This document shows positions 1 to 7,600 of a stretch of DNA of 38,136 bases, in pieces. The stretch covers positions 1 to 38,136 of the forward strand of contig CAZEXK010000014.1 of assembly GCA_964516815.1 (NCBI GenBank), in the 5' to 3' direction. The stretch's first letter is position 1; every line of letters begins with the position of its first letter. The notes beneath the pieces were generated by a model that saw only the letters and a list, made by a program, of their open reading frames with translations, searched no databases and was not told where the DNA came from. The translations under genes and the position numbers were made by a program. Source of the DNA: CAIJNA01 sp964516815. Its GTDB lineage: Bacteria; Campylobacterota; Campylobacteria; Campylobacterales; Arcobacteraceae.

Positions 1-46
1 TCAAAGGTATTATAATTAATTATTGTTCATGTAATTAACTTGTGGA

Positions 47-75
47 ATTATAGCTAGTAGGAACTTTGTTGTCAA
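47..75 (-). promoter_or_regulatory. Consensus sigma-70 promoter reading out of the left edge
   Basis: On the minus strand there is TTGACA (75-70), a 17-base spacer and TATAAT (52-47), a perfect vegetative promoter. The 13 bases covering the -10 and the start of the leader (41-53) are identical to those of the tRNA-Asn promoter at 5755-5767. No ribosome binding site or gene start follows in the roughly 40 bases left in the window. The likely target is a stable RNA gene (tRNA or rRNA) just outside the window; that part is inference. Confidence 0.75.
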
Positions 76-131
76 GTAGATTTTAAAATATTTTAAAATT
101 TATTTTTTATTGTAATTTTGTAAAAAAATAG

Positions 132-137
132 TATAAT
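132..137 (+). promoter_or_regulatory. -10 element of ilvD promoter
   Basis: TATAAT lies 40 bases before the ilvD start, after T- and A-rich tracts, with no recognisable -35 hexamer. This is the usual mRNA promoter form in Campylobacterota. The ilvD ribosome binding site AAGG is at 167-170. Confidence 0.6.
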
Positions 138-176
138 AAAAAAATTTAAATATACATATAATAAATAAGGATTGAT

Positions 177-1871
177 ATGAGAAGTGATGAAGTAAAAAAA
201 GGACATAATAGAGCACCACATAGGTCTCTACTTAGAGCAACAGGTTTAAAAGATGAAGATTTTTCAAAACCATTTATTGGAGTTGCCAATTCATTCATAG
301 AAATTATTCCTGGACATTTTTTCTTAAATAAAGTTGGTGAAATTGTAAAAGATGAGATCAAAAAAGCAGGTTGTGTTCCATTTGAATTTAATACAATAGG
401 TGTAGATGATGGAATTGCAATGGGTCATGATGGTATGTTATTCTCACTACCTTCAAGAGAAATCATCTCAAACTCTATTGAAACAGTAATGAATGCTCAC
501 AAACTAGATGCAATGATTGCAATTCCAAATTGTGATAAAATTGTACCAGGTATGATTATAGGTGCTTTAAGAGTTGATGTTCCCACAATATTTGTAAGTG
601 GTGGACCAATGGCTAAAGGTTATACAAAAGATGGTGAGCCTATTGATTTAGCAACTGCATTTGAAGCTGTTGGTAAATTTGAAGCAGGAGAGATAACTGA
701 AGAAGAACTTACAGATATTGAGTGTAATGCCTGTCCAAGTGGTGGTTCATGTTCTGGTATGTTCACAGCAAACTCTATGAATACACTTATGGAAGCAATG
801 GGTATTGCTTTAAGCGGTAATGGAACTATTTTGGCATTGACTAAAGAAAGAGAAGCATTATATAGAAGTGCAGCTAGAAGAATATGTGAAATTGCACTTA
901 TGGAACATAATGAAAAAATAAAATACAATATGACAAACATATTAAATGAAAATGCAGTTAGAAATGCTTTTGCAGTTGATATGGCTATGGGTGGTTCTTC
1001 AAATACTGTTTTACATATGTTAGCTATAGCAAAAGAAGCTGGAACTAGTTTTGAACTCAGTGATATAAATAAAATATCAAAAAGAGTATCTCATATAGCA
1101 AAAATATCTCCTTCTCTTTCAACTGTTCATATGGAAGATATAGATGCTGCAGGTGGGGTTAGTGCAGTAATGCATGAGATGAGTAAAAGAGGGGATGATA
1201 TACTTTTAGACAACCTAACAATATCAGGTGATACGATTAAACAAAGAATCAAAGATGCAGTAATTATTAATACAGATATTATACACACAATTGACAATCC
1301 ATATAGTGAAGTAGGTGGACTAGCAGTGTTGTATGGAAACTTAGCAACACAAGGAGCAGTTATAAAAACAGCTGGAATTACAGGTGATAGAGTATTTACG
1401 GGAAAAGCAGTTTGTTTTAATTCTCAAGATGAAGCAATATCTGGTATTGTTGACAATAAAGTAACTCATGGAGATGTTGTAGTTATAAGATATGAAGGTC
1501 CCAAAGGTGGTCCTGGTATGCAAGAAATGTTAGCTCCTACTTCTTTAATTATGGGTATGGGCTTAGGAAAAACTGTAGCACTTATAACAGATGGTAGATT
1601 TTCAGGAGCAACTAGAGGAGCTAGTATAGGACATGTTAGTCCAGAAGCAGCAGAAGGTGGAATGATAGGTTTACTAAAAGATGGTGATACAATTCATATT
1701 GATGTTGATAAATATATATTAAGTGTTGATCTAAGTGATGAAGAAATACAAAAAAGAAAAGATGAGTTTGTACCTATTAAAAAAGAATTAAAATCTGCAT
1801 GGTTAAAACAATATAGAGCTTTAGTTACAAATGCTTCAAATGGAGCAATTTTAAGAACTGACTTATTTTAA
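177..1871 (+). CDS. ilvD: Dihydroxy-acid dehydratase
   Basis: IlvD (564 residues, normal full length) dehydrates 2,3-dihydroxy-isovalerate and 2,3-dihydroxy-3-methylvalerate in the cytoplasmic valine/isoleucine pathway. Visible family motifs are VDDGIAMGHDGM (about 76-87), PNCDKIVPG with a cluster cysteine at about 119, the segment CPSGGSCSGMFTANSM with a second at about 192, and GRFSGATRGASIGHVSPEA near the C-terminus with the catalytic serine. Around residue 46 the protein has PGH, where the oxygen-stable [2Fe-2S] type has a cysteine, so I infer the oxygen-sensitive [4Fe-4S] type seen in E. coli. The ATG start is set by AAGG at 167-170. The gene stands alone, with its own -10 element, and converges on the TRAP permease gene with a shared hairpin at its end. 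Confidence 0.97.
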   Translation: MRSDEVKKGHNRAPHRSLLRATGLKDEDFSKPFIGVANSFIEIIPGHFFLNKVGEIVKDEIKKAGCVPFEFNTIGVDDGIAMGHDGMLFSLPSREIISNSIETVMNAHKLDAMIAIPNCDKIVPGMIIGALRVDVPTIFVSGGPMAKGYTKDGEPIDLATAFEAVGKFEAGEITEEELTDIECNACPSGGSCSGMFTANSMNTLMEAMGIALSGNGTILALTKEREALYRSAARRICEIALMEHNEKIKYNMTNILNENAVRNAFAVDMAMGGSSNTVLHMLAIAKEAGTSFELSDINKISKRVSHIAKISPSLSTVHMEDIDAAGGVSAVMHEMSKRGDDILLDNLTISGDTIKQRIKDAVIINTDIIHTIDNPYSEVGGLAVLYGNLATQGAVIKTAGITGDRVFTGKAVCFNSQDEAISGIVDNKVTHGDVVVIRYEGPKGGPGMQEMLAPTSLIMGMGLGKTVALITDGRFSGATRGASIGHVSPEAAEGGMIGLLKDGDTIHIDVDKYILSVDLSDEEIQKRKDEFVPIKKELKSAWLKQYRALVTNASNGAILRTDLF

Positions 1872-1876
1872 TTATT

Positions 1877-1904
1877 ATTACATTATGATAAATCATAATG
1901 TAAT
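1877..1904. terminator. Bidirectional hairpin between ilvD and TRAP permease gene
   Basis: A perfect 12-bp stem (1877-1888 with 1893-1904) with a 4-base loop lies in the 42-base gap between two convergent genes. A/T-rich sequence flanks both sides but there is no long uninterrupted U tract. It probably ends transcription from both directions. Confidence 0.6.
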
Positions 1905-1913
1905 AAATAAAAA

Positions 1914-4013
1914 TTAAATTGTATTTTTCATTCTCAATTTTTGTGATATGTACAATACTATATATAATAATATTCCTATAACATATGATACATACTCATG
2001 TTGTAAGTTAAAAAATTCTTGCATAATATTTGGAATTAACATCATAGGTGTAATAGCAAAAAAGCCTAATCTTTCTACTATATTTGTTTTTATTAGCATA
2101 TACGATTGAGTTGCTGAACTAAATGCAAACATACCAATAACTGCCATACCAAATATAAGTGCAATTTCCATTGGATTTGTAATCCACTGCCAAAGTGCAG
2201 GGTTATCAGGATCTGTAGCATCTACTCCTGCTATTAATAAGAGTTTATTATTAAAGAAAAAAGCAAAAGGCAAAATCGCTGTTCTAATATCATAAGCAAA
2301 ACCTTGTACACCTGTTTTTATTGGATCAGATTTTGCAATCCCAGCTGCGGCATAAGCCGCAATTCCGACAGGTGGAGTATCATCAGCTAAAATTCCAAAA
2401 TAAAATACAAATAAATGAGCAGCAATTGTTGGAATTAAATATCCATTATCACTAGCAAGGCTAATTATAATTGGAGCAGTAAGAGAAGCCATAATAATAT
2501 AGTTAGCTGTTGTAGGAAGTCCCATACCTAGAATTAATGAAATAAGAGCAGTTAGTGCTAATATAGCTACTATATATCCACCTGACAATTCTTCAATAAC
2601 TTCAATAAGTACTTGTCCAATTCCTGTAAGCGTAACTGAACCAACAACTATACCAGCAACTGCAGTTGCAACAGCAATTGGAACCATATTTTTAGCACCG
2701 TTTACCATACCTATAGCAATATCTTCAAAACCTTCAAGCCAAACACTTACAGTTAACTTTCTTTTATTTAAAAATGCAGTCAATGGTTTTTGTATAACCA
2801 TAATTAGCATCATAAATTGAATTGCACTTAAAGCAGCACTTTGAGCAGATTCTCTTAGAATTATCAATGTGTAAATCAAGAAGAAAATAGGAATAATATA
2901 ATGAATACCTTTTTTGAATATATCCCAAACCCTACTTAAATTACTTGGATCTTCACCTTCTAAGCCTAATTTTAATGATTCTAAATGAACAATATAAAAT
3001 AAAGCAAAATACGAAACAAAAGCTGGTATAAATGCAGCCATGACAACATCAGTATAAGCTAATCCTAAAAATTCAGCTATTATAAACGCAGCAGCTCCCA
3101 TAATAGGAGGCATTAGTTGACCATTTGTGGATGCGGCAACTTCAACAGCTGCTGCTTTATGTGCAGGGAAGCCAAGTCTTTTCATTAAAGGAATAGTAAA
3201 AGTTCCTGTTGTAACAGTATTTGCAATTGATGAACCAGAAATAATACCAGTAAGTCCAGAAGCGGCAACAGATGCCTTAGCAGGACCACCTCTATATTTT
3301 CCAAGTGCAGCATAGGCCATATTAATAAAATAATCACCAGCACCAGCACGTTCTAGTAAAGCACCAAATAGCACAAACAAAAATACAAATCCAGCAGAAA
3401 CACCTAATGGTACTCCAAAAATACCTTCAGTTGTCAAATACATTTGTCCTGCTAATTTATTGATACTAGCACCTTTATGTGCAATCAGATCTGGCATATA
3501 TTGACCAAAGTAATCATATATCAAAAATATTATTGCAATAATAGATAAAGCCATACCTAAAGCACGTCTAGAAGCTTCTAATACAATTACAATTGTTATA
3601 ACTGATATAACAACATCTCTTGTTAAATAATCTCCAGGTCTCATTGACAAACCAGCATAATCATAATATACGTACAATGCACCAATAGCACCAACTACTG
3701 CAAATAAAAAATCTAACCAAGAAATTTTAAATTTTAAGATATAACTTTTGTACATAGGAAACATCATAAAAGCTAAAACCAATGCAAATGTTAAATGCAC
3801 AGAACGAACAAATGTACCATTTGTAGGTACTACAGCAACGTATAATTGATATGCTGACCATAAAAATGCAATTATTCCAATTAACCAGAATTCCAAGTTA
3901 TTTTTTTCAAAAACTCGCTGTCCTTCTAAGTTAGCTATTAATTCTTCTTCACTTTGAGCATTTTGCTCAGGATTTGAAGATTCATTTTTATTATTTTGTA
4001 AATTATTATCCAT
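1914..4013 (-). CDS. TRAP transporter fused permease (DctQ-DctM type)
   Basis: A 699-residue integral membrane protein combining the small (4-TM) and large (DctM) permease parts of a TRAP transporter, the form usual for TAXI systems. An acidic, Asn/Gln-rich tail of about 35 residues precedes the first membrane segment. The DctM core is recognisable by GLTGIISGSSIANTVTTGTF, the segment around QLMPPIMGAAAFIIAEF, and ILGMGLPTTANYI. A DUF3394-like hydrophobic tail follows. It would use an ion gradient to import the ligand delivered by the binding protein encoded directly upstream. AAGG at 4021-4024 supports the ATG at 4013. A terminator-like hairpin separates it from the binding protein gene, so it is probably expressed at a lower level. 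The substrate cannot be told from sequence. Confidence 0.93.
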   Translation of the reverse strand: MDNNLQNNKNESSNPEQNAQSEEELIANLEGQRVFEKNNLEFWLIGIIAFLWSAYQLYVAVVPTNGTFVRSVHLTFALVLAFMMFPMYKSYILKFKISWLDFLFAVVGAIGALYVYYDYAGLSMRPGDYLTRDVVISVITIVIVLEASRRALGMALSIIAIIFLIYDYFGQYMPDLIAHKGASINKLAGQMYLTTEGIFGVPLGVSAGFVFLFVLFGALLERAGAGDYFINMAYAALGKYRGGPAKASVAASGLTGIISGSSIANTVTTGTFTIPLMKRLGFPAHKAAAVEVAASTNGQLMPPIMGAAAFIIAEFLGLAYTDVVMAAFIPAFVSYFALFYIVHLESLKLGLEGEDPSNLSRVWDIFKKGIHYIIPIFFLIYTLIILRESAQSAALSAIQFMMLIMVIQKPLTAFLNKRKLTVSVWLEGFEDIAIGMVNGAKNMVPIAVATAVAGIVVGSVTLTGIGQVLIEVIEELSGGYIVAILALTALISLILGMGLPTTANYIIMASLTAPIIISLASDNGYLIPTIAAHLFVFYFGILADDTPPVGIAAYAAAGIAKSDPIKTGVQGFAYDIRTAILPFAFFFNNKLLLIAGVDATDPDNPALWQWITNPMEIALIFGMAVIGMFAFSSATQSYMLIKTNIVERLGFFAITPMMLIPNIMQEFFNLQHEYVSYVIGILLYIVLYISQKLRMKNTI

Positions 4014-4037
4014 AATTTTTCCTTTTTTAATAAGAGT

Positions 4038-4070
4038 AAAAAAAAAAGCTAAAGAGATAAACTCTTTAGC
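4038..4070 (-). terminator. Intercistronic terminator or attenuator in TRAP operon
   Basis: A perfect 9-bp stem, GCTAAAGAG/CTCTTTAGC (4048-4056 with 4062-4070) with a 5-base loop, is followed on the minus strand by ten U (4047-4038). It lies after the binding protein stop and before the permease gene. Partial termination here would give more binding protein than permease. Confidence 0.8.
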
Positions 4071-4092
4071 TTCTTATTAAAAGTTGGGTCTT

Positions 4093-5040
4093 TTATAAAA
4101 GTCCAGCTTCTTTAAATGCTTTAGTTGCACCTTTATGTTGTGGTACAGATAAACCATCAAGTAATGATTTTTTTGTAATAGTTTTATATGCTGGGTGAAG
4201 TTTTTTAAATGCATCAAAATTATCTAAGATCGCTTTAGTTACTACGTATACAGCTTTTTCATCAAGTTTAGTACTAGACACTAATACAGCTTTAACACCA
4301 ATACTTGGAACATCTTTTGTTACACCTTTATAAAAAGTACCAGAAATTGCACCTTTTGCATAATAAGGGAATTTTTTAACTAATGCATCAATTTCAGGAC
4401 CTTGAATTGGAACAATATTGATATCTAAAGAATTAGATGCGTCTTTAATATTTGCAGTTGGGTGACCAAATACTCCAAAATAACCATCAATTTTTTTATC
4501 TTTAAGCATGTTTGGACCTTCAGTAGATTTTAATTCACTTTGAAGAGCTAAAGAACTACCTTTAACACCAAATGCATCCATAACAATTTCAGTAGTCATA
4601 CGAGTTCCAGAACCTGGTACATCAATATTGATTTTTTTACCTTTCATATCAGTTAAAGAATTAATACCAGAACCTTTTCTAGTAACAAATGCTAATAGTT
4701 CAGGATAAATAGCAATTACAGATCTTAATTCTTTTTGTGCTTTACCTTTAAATTTACCTTGACCATTAAATGCTTGGTATGCTGTATCACTTTGTGATAT
4801 ACCAAAATCAAGTTCACCTGCTTTAATAGTGTTTACATTGTATACAGAACCGCCAGTAGATTCAACAGAACATCTAATTCCTGTTTCTTTTTTCAATTTG
4901 TTAACCATTCTACAAACTGCTCCACCTGTTGGGTAATATGTTCCTGTAACTCCACCTGTTCCTATTGTAATAAACTGCGCACTCATCATTGGTATACTCA
5001 TAGCACTAGCTAGTGCAATACTTAAAACTGTTTTTTTCAT
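4093..5040 (-). CDS. TAXI-family TRAP transporter solute-binding protein
   Basis: A 315-residue periplasmic binding protein of the TAXI family. A signal peptide covers about residues 1-21 (MKKTVLSIALASAMSIPMMSA, cut before QF). The family signature follows at once: ITIGTGGVTGTYYPTGGAVC. Two further cysteines nearby (CRM and IRCSVE) may form a disulfide; that is a guess. I chose the start at 5040 rather than 5097 because it begins the signal peptide and has AGGAG at 5047-5051, six bases away. The extra 19 residues of the longer frame have no ribosome binding site. Acidic and amino-acid ligands are known for some TAXI proteins; the ligand here is unknown. The remnant regulator gene upstream is on the same strand. 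Confidence 0.95.
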   Translation of the reverse strand: MKKTVLSIALASAMSIPMMSAQFITIGTGGVTGTYYPTGGAVCRMVNKLKKETGIRCSVESTGGSVYNVNTIKAGELDFGISQSDTAYQAFNGQGKFKGKAQKELRSVIAIYPELLAFVTRKGSGINSLTDMKGKKINIDVPGSGTRMTTEIVMDAFGVKGSSLALQSELKSTEGPNMLKDKKIDGYFGVFGHPTANIKDASNSLDINIVPIQGPEIDALVKKFPYYAKGAISGTFYKGVTKDVPSIGVKAVLVSSTKLDEKAVYVVTKAILDNFDAFKKLHPAYKTITKKSLLDGLSVPQHKGATKAFKEAGLL

Positions 5041-5067
5041 GTAAATCTCCTGTTTTTTATAAATATA

Positions 5068-5097
5068 ATTATAATGGAATAAAATAAATATAAACAA
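5068..5097 (-). promoter_or_regulatory. Probable promoter of TRAP-TAXI operon
   Basis: Minus-strand TATAAT (5073-5068) is preceded after 18 bases by TTGTTT (5097-5092), a weak -35. It lies 28 bases before the binding protein start. Confidence 0.5.
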
Positions 5098-5212
5098 TAA
5101 AAAGACACATATTGAAAATTTTTTTATTATTTTTAAAAATATGAAACTTATTGTAACAATAGTAAGTATAATTTATATATTATTTTGTAATAAAATTGTA
5201 ATTTATTTTTAT

Positions 5213-5531
5213 TTAATATTGCTGTAAAAGTTTTATAGATTTAGATGTCTTTTTAGATGCTTCTAATAAAAGAGGTAAAATTGTTTCTCTTATCATTTTT
5301 GTATTTTTATAACTTAAGTGAGTAGCTATGTTCATAGCTCCTATTATTTCATCATCTCTGTTGTATATTGGAACGGCAATTGATAATAAACCATTTTCTA
5401 ATTCTTCTATAACTATTTGATAACATTGTTCTTTTTCTTTCATAAAGTTCATTTGAATTAGTAATGATTTTTTGAGTATATATTTTAAAAGTAAGTTTTG
5501 AAATATATTCATTATACTTTGTAATTTTATT
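5213..5531 (-). pseudogene. IclR-family (PcaR-like) regulator remnant
   Basis: An intact frame of 99 codons (5512-5213) matches only the last part of the IclR ligand-binding domain: CYQIVIEELENGLLSIAVPI and GAMNIATHLSYKN, then a final helix. The residues before this in that frame do not fit the family, but the neighbouring frame over about 5531-5440 reads ITKYNEYISKLTF followed by IYTQKIITNSNELYE, which aligns with the segment IclR proteins have just before 'GY..v..E.e.G'. This shows a frameshift near 5430-5445, in an A-rich tract of the coding strand. A stop codon at 5534-5532 and loss of the N-terminal helix-turn-helix mean it cannot bind DNA. It lies upstream of the TRAP-TAXI genes on the same strand and was probably their regulator (inference). 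Confidence 0.75.
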
Positions 5532-5625
5532 TTAATTGTAATATTAGTAGGATTAATTTTTAAAAATGTTAAAAGTATAATTTTGAGTTTGATTTTTGTT
5601 TATATAAGTGCTAAGGTTATTGGAA

Positions 5626-5653
5626 AATAATAAATAAAATGTAATTTATTATT
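5626..5653 (-). terminator. Weak hairpin downstream of tRNA-Asn
   Basis: A 10-bp all-A/U stem (5626-5635 with 5644-5653) lies just after the tRNA 3' end on its strand, with two further U. It may be the tRNA terminator, but all-A/U stems are easily formed by chance in DNA this AT-rich. Confidence 0.35.
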
Positions 5654-5661
5654 AATTAAAG

Positions 5662-5736
5662 TGGCTCCGGATGCTGGATTCGAACCAGCGACCAAATGAT
5701 TAACAGTCATCTACTCTACCACTGAGCTAATCCGGA
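5662..5736 (-). tRNA. tRNA-Asn (GTT)
   Basis: Read on the minus strand this gives a full cloverleaf of 75 bases including an encoded CCA. The acceptor stem is TCCGGAT paired with ATCCGGA, the D arm begins TAGCTCAGTGGTAGAG, the anticodon loop is CTGTTAA with anticodon GTT at 5704-5702, and the T arm contains GGTTCGAATCC. The anticodon decodes AAC/AAT. It stands alone, with its own consensus promoter about 25 bases upstream. Confidence 0.97.
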
Positions 5737-5760
5737 TTGTTTATCTTAAAAGATTGTGGA

Positions 5761-5789
5761 ATTATAGTTAAATATTAATTATTTGTCAA
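5761..5789 (-). promoter_or_regulatory. Consensus promoter of tRNA-Asn
   Basis: TTGACA (5789-5784), a 17-base spacer and TATAAT (5766-5761) on the minus strand put the transcript start near 5754, about 18 bases before the mature tRNA end. The -10 region matches the promoter at 47-75 over 13 bases. Confidence 0.85.
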
Positions 5790-5806
5790 GTAATTTTTAA
5801 CTATAT

Positions 5807-7036
5807 TTAAAACTCCATTCTAACTTGTGTTTGTCCTGTTGTTCCATACTCATGATCTATTCTTTGTGCTAATTTATTAAAATCAACACCGTTTATATTT
5901 TTCAATGAATTTAAAATTTGTTTTTTACCATTTATTAATTCTTTTGATTTAATACCATGTGATATTGATAATGATGCTTCAACAAAAGCAGATAATTTAT
6001 CACATTGTTTTAAAGCTAGTCCATCTATTGCATCATACTTATCTTCATTGTATTTTGATACACCATTATTTAAAACTTTAATCTTGTTGTCTATAATGAC
6101 TTTATCTAAAAATTCATCTTTTGTATCATCGTATAGACCTAGTAAATAAGAAAATTCTTTTTGTATTTGTATTGGTACATTTGGTAAGATATCATCATTC
6201 ATTTTTTCAATTTCAAATTGTGCTATCAAATCACTAAGTTCATCAACACTGTACTTTACAGGACTTATAATATCTCTAGTAAGAGCTTCAGGTAAATCAT
6301 GAAATAAAGAAGTAAAAAAGTTGTTTTGCAACCTTTTAGGGCAAGCATTAACATTAGTAGAATAAAAATAAGAAAAAATAGCAACAGTTAGCATATGACC
6401 AAGTACTGAAGTTTCTGGTATTCTTGGAGTTTGTGCCCATCTTTTTTGAAATCTTAATCTTCCACTTAAATCAATAACTTTAGCAAGTTTTTTATTTAGT
6501 GCTATTTTTCTAACCCCAATTAATTCATAATAATCTTCAATCTCATCATCTACACTTTTTTTAACATCTTCTATGTCATTTAAGAATTGACTAGTTTGAT
6601 ATACAATTGAAAATTCCCATTTAGTAGCTAAATATGATGATGCTTTTAATATAAATCTTTCTTTTTTATAGGTTGATTCATCATTTAAATACAACTTAAA
6701 TTTTGTTAAAAAATTTCCACCATCAATATCCTTTAGGCTATTACTTAGCTTTTCTATAACCCATTGATTGATTTCTTTACCTTTTTGTTGTAATGCTTTT
6801 CTAAATACATCAGGTCTAATATCAGTTACAACAACTCTTCTTAAAAATTCAAATATTCCAGCTTCAATTAAATGAGAGTAATTAACATCTTTTTCTAATT
6901 TTGCTAAAAAATATGCGATTATGAACTTGTGAGCTTGTTTATCTAATTCAACTAAATCAACCATTCTTGGATAATCATTCCATCTTTGAATGGACGCTGC
7001 TGAAAATATACTATCAATTATTGTTGGGTTTATCAT
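5807..7036 (-). CDS. HD-domain hydrolase (YfbR-like family)
   Basis: A 409-residue predicted cytoplasmic protein. The HD metal site is visible in order: SVLGHMLTVAIF (first His), FFTSLFHDLPEALTRDI (the HD pair), and DGLALKQCDKLSAFVEA (the late Asp). HDLPEALTRDI is typical of the YfbR/COG1896 group, some of which are deoxynucleoside 5'-monophosphatases. The N-terminal half (about 1-190) has no domain I can name. I chose the start at 7036 because AAAGAG lies before it and the upstream gene stops two bases earlier (TAATATG arrangement); the longer frame to 7078 would run back into that gene. It is the last gene of the folD operon. The substrate is unknown. Confidence 0.8.
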   Translation of the reverse strand: MINPTIIDSIFSAASIQRWNDYPRMVDLVELDKQAHKFIIAYFLAKLEKDVNYSHLIEAGIFEFLRRVVVTDIRPDVFRKALQQKGKEINQWVIEKLSNSLKDIDGGNFLTKFKLYLNDESTYKKERFILKASSYLATKWEFSIVYQTSQFLNDIEDVKKSVDDEIEDYYELIGVRKIALNKKLAKVIDLSGRLRFQKRWAQTPRIPETSVLGHMLTVAIFSYFYSTNVNACPKRLQNNFFTSLFHDLPEALTRDIISPVKYSVDELSDLIAQFEIEKMNDDILPNVPIQIQKEFSYLLGLYDDTKDEFLDKVIIDNKIKVLNNGVSKYNEDKYDAIDGLALKQCDKLSAFVEASLSISHGIKSKELINGKKQILNSLKNINGVDFNKLAQRIDHEYGTTGQTQVRMEF

Positions 7037-7037
7037 A

Positions 7038-7151
7038 TTAACTCTTTTTATCATTTTTAAACATAAAATATTTTGCAAGCATAATGGCTGCGACCATTGA
7101 AGTAACTACTAGATAAATAACCCAGTCTTCGTGTGGTACCTGTCTTGTCAT
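7038..7151 (-). CDS. 37-residue single-span membrane peptide
   Basis: A short frame between rpiB and the HD gene. Its ATG overlaps the rpiB stop as ATGA (7151-7148), and its TAA is followed after one base by the ATG of the HD gene. The peptide begins MTRQVPHEDWVIYLVV, has one hydrophobic segment (about residues 10-30) and a basic end, KNDKKS. This fits a single-pass inner membrane protein with the C-terminus in the cytoplasm. The tight coupling on both sides and the absence of any other frame covering this stretch argue that it is translated. I do not recognise a family and propose no function. Confidence 0.7.
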   Translation of the reverse strand: MTRQVPHEDWVIYLVVTSMVAAIMLAKYFMFKNDKKS

Positions 7152-7600
7152 ATTTTATTTACAGAAGAATCTAAAGAGTTTATTTTTTCAACTCTTTGTT
7201 TGTGTCTTCCACCTTCAAATGTTTTTTCATTCCACGCATTTGCTATTGACTCAACCATACCAAATCCACTTACTCTTTGTCCTAAGCACAAAACATTTGC
7301 ATCATTGTGTTGTTTTGCCATATGTGCACTATATACATTATGACATAATGCAGCTCTAATGCCATTGCATTTATTAGCTGACATTGACATGCCTATACCT
7401 GTACCACAAATTAAAATACCATTTGAATTGCTGTTATTATTTACAGCATCACAGACCTTTATTGCAAAATCAGGATAATCAACTCTTGTAGTATCTAAAG
7501 GACCTAAATCTATAACTTCATGTCCCATATTTTCAAATAATTCTTTAACATATTTTTTAAGTTCTAAACCCGCGTGATCTGATGCTATATAATATTTCAT
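7148..7600 (-). CDS. rpiB: Ribose-5-phosphate isomerase B
   Basis: RpiB (150 residues, normal size) interconverts ribulose 5-phosphate and ribose 5-phosphate in the cytoplasm. Family motifs are ASDHAGLELK at the N-terminus, GTLDTT-like GPLDTTRVDYPDFA, CGTGIGMSMSANK with the catalytic Cys at about 65, and the segment from HNVYSAHMAKQHNDANVL to LGQR. Its start overlaps the lepB stop by one base (TAATG), so translation is probably coupled. The stop is shared with the start of the 37-residue peptide gene. Confidence 0.96.
   Translation of the reverse strand: MKYYIASDHAGLELKKYVKELFENMGHEVIDLGPLDTTRVDYPDFAIKVCDAVNNNSNSNGILICGTGIGMSMSANKCNGIRAALCHNVYSAHMAKQHNDANVLCLGQRVSGFGMVESIANAWNEKTFEGGRHKQRVEKINSLDSSVNKI

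Noticed and set aside
5041..5097. Longer N-terminus for the TAXI binding protein (start at 5097)
   Set aside because: The extra 19 residues would precede a good signal peptide and contain the ribosome binding site of the 5040 start as coding sequence.
5150..5200. ATTGTAACAAT palindrome and several TTGTAA half-sites before the TAXI gene, as an IclR operator
   Set aside because: TTGTAAT-like words recur in many AT-rich gaps of this window, and the regulator that might use them is broken.
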